The notes beneath the pieces are model-generated. The model was not told the origin of the DNA, did no database searches, and saw only the letters and a program-made list of their open reading frames with translations. From the NCBI GenBank assembly GCA_947579605.1, contig OX388307.1:14423237-14487236 (forward strand): 64,000 nt of DNA. The letters run 5' to 3'. This DNA is from Athripsodes cinereus (Eukaryota > Arthropoda > Insecta > Trichoptera > Leptoceridae). Numbering within the stretch: the first letter of the stretch is position 1; the number at the start of each line of letters is the position of its first letter. This document shows, one piece after another, positions 56,386 to 64,000 of this stretch. Position numbers and translations under genes: made by a program.

Positions 56386-57095
56386 AAATAAAAAGAGGAT
56401 ATACCTATCTGAAAGAAGGGATGTGAGGAAGAGTGGGCGTCCGAGAACCAGTGTGACCAGATTTTATTTTCAAAAACTACTAAATTCTTAAAATGGTATA
56501 GGAATTTGAAGTGTTTTAAGAACTCCTCGGTTTTGTTAAACAATATTTTATCACAGTACCTTTTTACCGGGTATTTGTACCGACTGTTGTTACTTTTCGG
56601 ATATTTTCATACCGACTACTGAAAAAAGTTACTAGCTTAAATTTCTACCCCCCCGTCGCCGAATTTTCAAAATGATATAGGAATTTGAAGTATTTCAAAA
56701 ACTCCTCGGTTTTCTTCAACAATATTTTCTCGCAGTACCTTTTTCCAAAATGTACCCGGTATTTATACCGACAATTATTTTCGAATCAGTAAGTATCGGG
56801 TATTTTTCCCAAGTACCCGATAATTTATCTACCAATTACCGACTAAATACAAAAACTACTAAACATATTTGCAAATGCCTCAAAAACTACCAAAAAAGTA
56901 GGAAACTACCAAATCTGTTCACACTGCCGAGAACCAAGTGGATCAATTTTTTAAGGTGCATGCTAGATATCAATTGATGCGCATATATGAGTAGAAGAAG
57001 CAAAAGAAATATGTAAGGATAAATCTATATGGCGTTCTATTCTCTCTGCCTACCACACTTGGGACACAGCGTGTGAGGGTATAATATTTAGGTTA
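56386..57095 (+). pseudogene. LINE A 3' fragment split by a hAT MITE
   Basis: The left piece (56386-56448) reads YLSERRDVRKSGRPRT. The right piece (56927 onward) resumes with RTKWIN and VEEAKEIC-type sequence, then wggcgttctattctctctgc-like text and cacttgggacacagcgtgtg. It joins cleanly if the element at 56449-56926 and one target copy are removed. Confidence 0.75.
56449..56926. mobile_element. hAT-like MITE with 8-bp target duplication
   Basis: Ends cagtgtgaccagatttt and, inverted, cagtgtgaacagattt. Flanked by ccgagaac on both sides (56441-56448 and 56927-56934). The 478-bp interior contains two diverged direct copies of a unit of roughly 110 bp (from about 56492 and 56670; shared text tataggaatttgaagt, then aactcctcggtttt). 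Non-coding. Confidence 0.82.
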
Positions 57096-57594
57096 ATGCT
57101 ATAATATATTATGTCTATGAGGTAGTATCATTGTAAACAAAATACTTCATTATATTTATTTATTATTTATTAATATGTATGTAAAGTTAAAAATAGAGAC
57201 AAATTTTTAAAATTACTGCAGTCGGCAAAATAATACGAATAAAAGATTTATTATTAACAAAATACTTTTTAAAACAGAAAAAATTACTCAACCTGATGAT
57301 CATATTATTTTTGTATGGCAACATTTTCAATGAATGTCAAAATTCGAATTTTTGAATGGTGTCTGCTGTCTGTTGCAAAAATAGCTTATTTTATCTGTGA
57401 ATGCTGTGAATATAATTGAATATAATTTGTGGTTTGGGGCGATGATATTATTGTTAAAAGTCTTATTTGGTGATATTTTATTGAGTATTACTTAAAGTGT
57501 AGTTCAATTGTAATTTGGTATGTGTTGTCGTGTTTCATTACTATCGAAATTATTGTCGTGATAGATTTACATCTAGTTCTTTTTATAGAAAAAT

Positions 57595-58002
57595 ATGTTT
57601 GCGAGGCTAAAAAATCATGCCGAAAAAGTTGAAAATGACATTCAGGAATTAGAGAAAAAATTGGATTCCAAGAAAAAAATGTTATTTTCAATAGTGGATG
57701 TAGGTGTTTCCGAATCATCTGTGGAGTATATCAGAGAACTAATCGAGGAGTTGGAGCAAATGAATAAAATCACAAGTTCTCTTGTAAGGGATTGTAAGAT
57801 TATTGACTTCAACAATAGAAGCCATGTGAAAACATACACAGAGAATGTTAAAGTTATGAAGGATCAAGTAGAAAAAATGGAAAATCATTTAACTGAATTT
57901 GGCTACACTAAGTGTGATATAACTAAGGAAAATAGAATCAGTGATGATAATCGAGAGGCTGATGATGTCTATTCTGGATACAGTGATAGTGATAATTATT
58001 AG
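57595..58002 (+). CDS. small coiled-coil protein, function unknown
   Basis: A single open frame of 135 residues starting MFARLKNHAEKVENDIQELE. It is predominantly charged helix with heptad-like spacing (residues 1-40, 45-65 and 80-105), followed by an acidic Asp/Ser/Tyr tail ending YSGYSDSDNY. An in-frame TAG lies 6 bases upstream of the ATG, within a tttttatag that could be a splice acceptor. AATAAA follows at 58091-58096. No signal peptide or membrane segment. The helical N-terminus faintly recalls kinetochore SKA-type subunits, but I would not name it on that. Confidence 0.6.
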   Translation: MFARLKNHAEKVENDIQELEKKLDSKKKMLFSIVDVGVSESSVEYIRELIEELEQMNKITSSLVRDCKIIDFNNRSHVKTYTENVKVMKDQVEKMENHLTEFGYTKCDITKENRISDDNREADDVYSGYSDSDNY

Positions 58003-58090
58003 AAATATAAGATGCATCTGTAAATTGTGCATAATCTCAAGATGAAATTGGATCACATCCCTTTCGTTCCATAAATTAAAGTCCATTTTA

Positions 58091-58096
58091 AATAAA
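58091..58096 (+). terminator. poly(A) signal of the coiled-coil gene
   Basis: AATAAA 89 bases after the stop codon. Confidence 0.6.
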
Positions 58097-58228
58097 AATC
58101 TGTTTTTTCTGTGAAAATTTAAAGAGATCTTTTTTTATGGAAACAGCCGTTAACCTCTTTTGAAATTTCAAGTCCCCTTGAAATTTAAAATTTGTTTTAA
58201 CTTTGCTTCAGCAAATTTCAGTTAATGA

Positions 58229-58480
58229 GCAGCAACTCTGGCACTATCTTAATTGAGCGGCCACACCCGTTGTCAAGTATTTCTTTCCGTAGAAAGAGCC
58301 TGTTAGCATTATTATTAAGCCCATTCAAACTGTTTTTATTGCAAATTATAATGTTTGCATTAAAGATCATGAGCAGTATGTTGTAGGAACAGTCAAACCA
58401 TTTTGACATTTTTCTATGGAAAAAAATACTCGAGAACAGGTGGGGCGCTACTCAACTAAGATAGTACCGCAACTCTACAT
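58229..58480. repeat. inverted-repeat MITE-like element
   Basis: The left arm contains gcactatcttaattgagcgg and the right arm contains ctcaactaagatagtaccgc, an imperfect inverted match of about 40 bp around some 180 bp. Superfamily not assigned. Confidence 0.45.
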
Positions 58481-59209
58481 TTGATGTATTTTAATTTGTT
58501 TCAACGGTTCTAGCAGAGAGGAGGGGAGGGGGTAAGATCCAGAATCATCTAGTTTTATATTATTATTGATCAACCATATATGCATAGTACTAATAACAGC
58601 ACACTGTATGAAATTTAAATAAAATATATTCAGTATGTATTTTCAACATATTTTATTTTTCTCCACAAAACATGGTTTAAAATAATAATTTTAAAAAGCA
58701 ATATATCTGTTTGACAGAGCGAAACTAAACTGTCTTAGTTAATAGCATTTTTCAGTTTGGCTATTCTAAGTTCATTCTACAAAATTATATTTGCTTCTCA
58801 CATGTTAGTTAACACGAAATTACTCTTATCTATTGTGAATGACTGGTGTTAATCATATTTCTCTTTTTTTGAACAATTTCACAATATTGCGTTAAAGTGG
58901 CTTTGTTTTGCCTTAACAATTTTTGATTATTAATGGATATTACAAAATATAACTCATTTTAAAGATAGATAAATATAATATGATCAAAAAGAGCACAATA
59001 AGGACTACAATACTTATGTTTATAAGTCACTTTGGCTAAAATTCCACATAGTATAGTTTCGCTCGAATTGATAATTCTCCAGTTGTCCATGAATCCTTGT
59101 CATATGGTTTATGCTTAAATATCACTTATATACAATAATAGAATATCGGTCTCCAGAATCGTTCATACACATGGATCTATTACAATTTTTAACATTTTGT
59201 TTTATAAAT

Positions 59210-59267
59210 GGGAGTCTTTAGACTTCTGCGCTATCTGGGTGGTCGGTGAGTCCTTCAATGTATTTTG
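59210..59267 (+). repeat. R1-clade LINE 3' end (copy 3)
   Basis: ggagtctttagacttctgcg then gagtccttcaatgtatttt; collinear with the 3' ends at 44915-44965 and 47190-47240. Confidence 0.6.
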
Positions 59268-59452
59268 TTTTATAAGTCACTATATGGGATGTACTGTCAT
59301 TAGCGTCTTCTATACCAAGGTTTACAAATAAATTATTTTACATAGGTATAATCTATTTTGAAATTAAAGTAGTAAGTGAATTGCTAAACAAATAGCATTG
59401 TTGAATCATGATATTATTTTAGATAAATTAATATTTTGTATAAAGTTTATTT

Positions 59453-59592
59453 CTATGCTCTTCCTAGTGGTATAATGAAGCTGATATCATCTCCAAAGTA
59501 GCCCCAACTTGCTCTGTTTACCTGGTACACTGTAATCCACGATATTAAGATGATAGCCCACAATAGCGTACCTATAGCTGACCATATTACAT
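59453..59592 (-). CDS. pen-2: gamma-secretase subunit PEN-2, last exon
   Basis: The minus strand reads [20 protein letters not shown], then [20 protein letters not shown] and PLGRA with TAG at 59453-59455. PEN-2 is the small membrane subunit that activates presenilin in gamma-secretase, which cleaves Notch and APP-like proteins. The hydrophobic run is the C-terminal transmembrane helix. The DYLSF-like segment and the PLG end, which PEN-2 function needs, appear here as DDISF and PLGRA. Joins the exon at 59707 through a split Tyr codon. Confidence 0.9.
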
Positions 59593-59706
59593 CTGAAAAG
59601 AAAACACTCACAATCATTATATTTGCAGAATAGAGTAAAATAGTGAGTTAACCATAATAAGTTTTATTTTTTTGGAATATTTGTATAATTTCAGATATGA
59701 ACTTAC

Positions 59707-59811
59707 AGTTTTTTATTTCTTTTTGTTCGTTGAATGCTGGTTTTTTAAATGCTTCTCCGTAGAACCAGCATGCATTGACTAACCACACAAATGGAAGAAG
59801 AAAAAATCCAG
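59707..59811 (-). CDS. pen-2: gamma-secretase subunit PEN-2, middle exon
   Basis: The minus strand reads GFFLLPFVWLVNACWFYGEA, then FKKPAFNEQKEIKN, after acceptor tttttttcag and before donor gtaagt. This is the N-terminal membrane region of PEN-2 (compare FAFLPFLWLVN.FWFF.EAF). The first exon, which should end in one base of an Ala or Gly codon and encode about 20 residues including the Met, was not found up to the window end. Confidence 0.9.
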
Positions 59812-59899
59812 CTGAAAAAAAGGTATAACTGTAGATATTTGTAATATCATAATATATTTATAATTCTCATAAAAAATACTACATGATGACTGTGTAAAG

Positions 59900-61370
59900 T
59901 GCCATAGGACAAGACACTTGTTGAATTTCCACATTGCTATCAAAATATTATAGCGGAATAACGCAAATTACAAAATGTTGCAGAATCTATTTAGTTTTGT
60001 AGGGAAAGTTTACTTTGGAAGAGGATTTTTAAGTGCTATCAGTCCAGTTATGGTTGAATTAGGATAGATGTAAAGAGTGCGGAAGTCTATCTTTCTGTTT
60101 TGGAAATAAGAGGACTGGAAAGAACACTAGTAGCACGTTCAATTATCTGGAAAGCACGTATTCAATCCTGGTTACAACTGTTAAAATTCCCGTTTTTAAA
60201 ATTCTTCACCTTATTGTATAGAATCGCAAATTACAATGGACTACGATTGTACAACATACCTATAAAGTAAACTTTGCAAAGATATAACTTTTGATCATTT
60301 GCTACTCTATTCAAATCCATTGTTTAAAAGTTTATTTATGTAAATAATAAATAAAATCTCTTTGGTATTTACTGTCACAAGCAAATAAATCGGCAAACAC
60401 TCCCACTTTTAATATAATATTATTATACTCTATAACTCCCACTGACTACCAATTATTTGACACTTGAACGAAATGCAATGCATAGAAGCACGAACAAAAG
60501 AAATCCACAAAATGTTGACGGGCAAAGTCATAGACTATGATAATAATTATTGTAAGGCTCAGAATCTGAACCCGTATTCTCTCTCTTTCATTTCCATTAA
60601 AAAAATAATAGGAATAATATATCAGAATAATTTATGATTTAAGTTAAGTTTTGTGCATTTTTAAAACAACCATTTTAAGATATTCTAATTATATTATTTA
60701 ATAATGATTAAATTTCGATGTTTAAAATAATCTTCACTCTCCTCTCCATACAAAGCTAAAGTGTGCACGTAACAATTTGGAATCTTATTAAAAGACGATA
60801 TACAGATTTAATTATCTTTTAATAAAAAATGTTAACTATTTTAATAAAATTATTAACCATTTCATGGTTTTTTCTTTTATAAGTTGTATATTACCGCTAA
60901 AATTAGTAAAATTTGCTTTTATCCAAATGTCTCCAATATAGTTATGCACACTCGTGCATAACGATATTTTTAGAGAAAACTCTTCCTTCATTTCCATAAT
61001 AAAAAATGACACATTTTTTCTTCTTCTTTTGTTTCTTCATATATTATATGAATAGCAATATCGTTCAAGCGGAAATGCGACCGCAAAAATTAATTATAAT
61101 ACGGGGTAGAGAAATTACGTCTTTTGTTTTGGCACTCAATAAGTTACATTACCTACTGGCAAGGAAAGTAAAGATTTCGTTTGTAAAAGACAGTTCACAT
61201 TGTGGACTGCGTGTTTGTTTACTGCAGTAATTTTATATATTTCATTTACAATATTTTTGTGTTCAGAGTATGCGGGAAACGAAAACAAATATTTTTTTCC
61301 CAGTATTTTGATTTTTATGGAGAGAGTCGTTCAGTCGTCTTTCAAGAACATTGTCAGTCAAGATTGATAT
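59900..61370. other. PEN-2 upstream region or intron 1, nothing recognised
   Basis: AT-rich; short chance frames only (for example 61006-61230). Confidence 0.4.
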
Positions 61371-61376
61371 AATACT

Positions 61377-61817
61377 AAGGTGACCAACTATACTTATTTA
61401 CTGAGTTTTGTACTCTTTCTTCGCAAACCATACTCTTTTCAAATCCTGTACTCTGAAAGTACCTACTATTTTAGAGTAGAACATATCCCACATGAAAATT
61501 AAAAAGTTTTAATAGAAATTTTCTTATGTTGTCCAGGCACTAATGCTGCTGTTGAAAGGGTATTTTCACTAGGGAATGATTATTGGAGCAGTGAGAAGTC
61601 GCAACTTTCTGTAAAAACATTGTCTGCCGTATTAACAGTCAAATTTAATATGCAAAATGAAAGTTGTTCGGATGTGGCTACATTAGATATTAGACGAACA
61701 TCCTCATTTAGCAAAAAAAATCCACTTCGAAGAAAATAAAGTTTTTATCGTTTTTTTCACCTATGAAATACTTGCAAAGTGTACTCTTTTTGAACAAAAA
61801 ATAGTTGGTCACCTTAC
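61377..61817 (+). mobile_element. deleted hAT element with transposase C-terminus
   Basis: Inverted ends taaggtgaccaacta and tagttggtcacctta enclose 441 bp. The plus strand at 61540-61740 reads NAAVERVFSLGNDYWSSEKS, then LSVKTLSAVLTVKFNM, the hAT dimerisation domain (A..ER.FS......R..L......L..LK.N). TAAGGTGACC-type ends fit hAT. Target duplication is not clear. Confidence 0.72.
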
Positions 61818-62652
61818 ATATACCTATACATAACCTATACGATTGGTATACATGTGAACGATGGCTTAGAGCACAGATGTTGTAAGTACAATTTTTGGTA
61901 AATCGAGATACGAAGATAATGAACTTAAGTTCACAAAAAAATGTATTATCTCAAACATTATTGTGCACGAATATGATAAGTTGTAAATAATAAATCAGTG
62001 ATTATGATAATGTATTAATTAAGTCTTCAAATTCATAAACAAAGCAATAGTTAAACTTTCAAAATGATCCCCTGTAAAATCCCTTTGATGCACTTACATA
62101 TAACATCTGGCTCTAAGCCATCGATGATGGTCTCTCTTTAATAATGTTTCAAATATTTTTCGGAGATCTTAAATTCTATTGTGGAGGTATTTCATTCACC
62201 GAAGGCACAATTGATGAATGTCTTAAGTGAACTTTTGTGACAATTTAACACGCAGAAAAAAAATCTCATGACTATATAATGTGAAGAGATTCGTAATGCG
62301 AAATTCTACGATTAACCAACTGCAGAAATTTAAACTCTTCACCAGTTGTCTTAATATATATTTTTGTCGAGTATCAATGCTTGGTTCATCATCAGACTTT
62401 TCAACAAACAGCTTCTTTTTGTTCAAAATTGAATATCTCGCTGTCAATTTCAGAAGCCAAGACTTAGCCGTCTTCAACAATCCGAGTAAAATACTCATTT
62501 GAACGTAAGTTTACAACTAAATTTTTAGTAACTTACCGGCATAAACTCAAAATATTTGAATTATTTTACTGATGGGATTTATTCGATCCAACGTTCCGTA
62601 CCAAATTATTACACAGCATAAAAAATTAAACTGTAATTAATTCAACAGACCG

Positions 62653-62851
62653 CAGGGCCTGAAACACATTTTAGCTTTACGTTTTCATGTCGTTATCGTT
62701 CGAATGTAGACGACGTTGCGCCAAAGTGACAATTTTCGTAACTATTGTGTATTTTAGCTATGAAAATTGACACTTCTCGCAACATCGTCTATATTGGAAC
62801 GATAACGACACGAAAACGTAACGCTAAATTGTGTTTTGACTTCGGCCCCTG
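62653..62851. mobile_element. foldback MITE
   Basis: Two arms of about 90 bp (left containing gtcgttatcgttcgaatgta, right containing ttggaacgataacgacac) are inverted copies with roughly 10-15 percent mismatch and almost no spacer. No coding sequence. Confidence 0.65.
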
Positions 62852-63502
62852 AAGCTTCGTCTCGTGTAAAATTATCCATAGGTATCTGTATTTTGGTAAA
62901 CACTAAACAATGCATCGTGAACATGTCCTATTCGATGTCTTTTGCCCCATTTCGAGGTTTTATTGCCACATCTTTAAACTACAGTGCTTAGTATTGTAAA
63001 TGTTATAATATTTTCTCTCGGTGCAATCGCCCTGAATTTGTCGCTCTGGTTACTTGCTTGGTTCGCCCCCCTCTAGATCGGGCCCTGCTCCGTAGGTACC
63101 TAATAAAGTATTTTGGGTATACTTTATATATCTGGTTAGCTATAGTTACTTTATTTTTATACGCCTGTGTTGGTAAGTAGGAAAATATATAAAATAAATT
63201 TATAATAATAATATAAGATGTATCTACCAAGGTATCATTATGTTAGTTTAAGGAGGTGTTGAGTCACAATAACGCGCTATATACAACATAACAATATGAA
63301 TATTACCGGTGATCAGACCTTTTTCATTAGTGCTCCATTGTCAGAACTGATAAGATACCTATATAATTATATAGGTATAGGAAGGTAAATAGATATTTTT
63401 GTTGGCATGTACCTCAGACTATAGCGTATTGAGTCCCGAAGTTTCAGTTTTACCTTAAAACTTTTCTTTTTCTTGTACAGGTAGGTACTTATTAGGTATT
63501 TG

Positions 63503-64000
63503 TAGTGATGTGAGAAGAGAAAATTCTCCAAAGAAATTTCTCAAGAACGAGAAATTTCTCCGAGAATTTCTCCTCTGATGGAAGAGAAATTTCTCTCCAT
63601 AATTTTTCTTAGTGGTATTATGATCTTTCGCCCAGTACTTTTCGCAGCCAACCTGATTGATCCCAAATTTGTGGGGCTGAGTAAGGCTCAAATCAGAGGT
63701 TTTTAACACTTTTTTTTCCGTGTACGTACCTGCAATTTTTTTTTAAACTTAAATATGGGCATGTGGGGTGTCAAACATCAAGATTTTACATATAAGCACT
63801 TTTTTCTATGTAGGTATATACCTAACATTTTTTTGTTTCCATAATTAATTGGTGATAAATTGTCTCAACATTTTTACATTGTTATTGATTGATTGAATAA
63901 AGTATTTATTATTATTATACTGTTAAATAAAAAATAAAAAAAAATCTCCGAAAATTCTCTACTTCGAGAAATTTACCGAGAAATTTCTCGGAAAATTTGT
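63503..64000. mobile_element. hAT-like MITE, second gagaaatttctc copy (cut by window end)
   Basis: Begins tagtgatgtgagaag and runs in reverse orientation to 19377-19971, with shared blocks such as ttatggagagaaatttctct (on the minus strand) and aaaacctctgattt. The other end, cgagaaatttctcgg, is reached at the window edge, so only a few tens of bases are missing. Confidence 0.7.

Noticed and set aside
61762..61786. Minus-strand LCKYFI followed by a GT, which in phase would fit as PEN-2 exon 1
   Set aside because: The upstream codons (FKKST) do not match PEN-2, there is no start codon, and the segment is the end of the hAT element at 61377-61817.
62223..62498. 91-codon minus-strand frame starting MSILLGLLKTAKSWLL
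   Set aside because: No family recognised and no clear splice or poly(A) context; kept out of the gene list, though a small unknown gene cannot be excluded.

Overview
The window is AT-rich, intron-dense, transposon-loaded eukaryotic DNA from an arthropod, almost certainly an insect. The protein of the main gene is insect-like, and the mobile elements (R1-clade, RLE-type and RTE-like LINEs, Penelope-like elements, hAT, mariner and Tigger relatives) fit. I cannot fix the order; frequent taggtacctac-type motifs would suit Lepidoptera or Hemiptera. A 200-N assembly gap lies at 15065-15264.

Host genes, left to right: (1) the C-terminal end of an unrecognised plus-strand gene (2-94); (2) acetyl-CoA carboxylase (ACC) on the plus strand. 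I resolved 44 ACC exons from 20548 to 52028, giving one open reading frame of 2457 codons with every splice phase consistent, plus two upstream exons (13446-13579 and 15005 into the gap) that probably belong to another N-terminal isoform; (3) a small plus-strand coiled-coil gene (57595-58002); (4) the gamma-secretase subunit PEN-2 on the minus strand (59453-59811, exon 1 not found). ACC carries, in order, an alternative N-terminus with six RRxSL motifs, biotin carboxylase, the biotinyl domain (lysine about 877), the central region and carboxyltransferase. It makes malonyl-CoA for fatty-acid and cuticular-lipid synthesis.

The 5-kb to 21-kb region and the larger ACC introns (1, 9, 12, 32, 34, 37) are full of nested mobile elements. 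Several insertions keep exact target-site duplications: a hAT element at 16590-20125 that holds two LINE fragments and a second hAT MITE (19377-19971); hAT MITEs at 3645-3988 and 56449-56926; a Tigger-like MITE at 4420-4937; and a 5'-truncated LINE at 33150-34523.

The most unusual structures are two small Penelope-like elements (1369-1859 and 48599-49063). Each is bounded by long inverted repeats, and every repeat arm holds a hammerhead-ribozyme-like motif. Between the two elements, stems I and III change sequence on both sides and still pair, which supports a conserved RNA fold. A third, decayed copy lies near 8440-8526.
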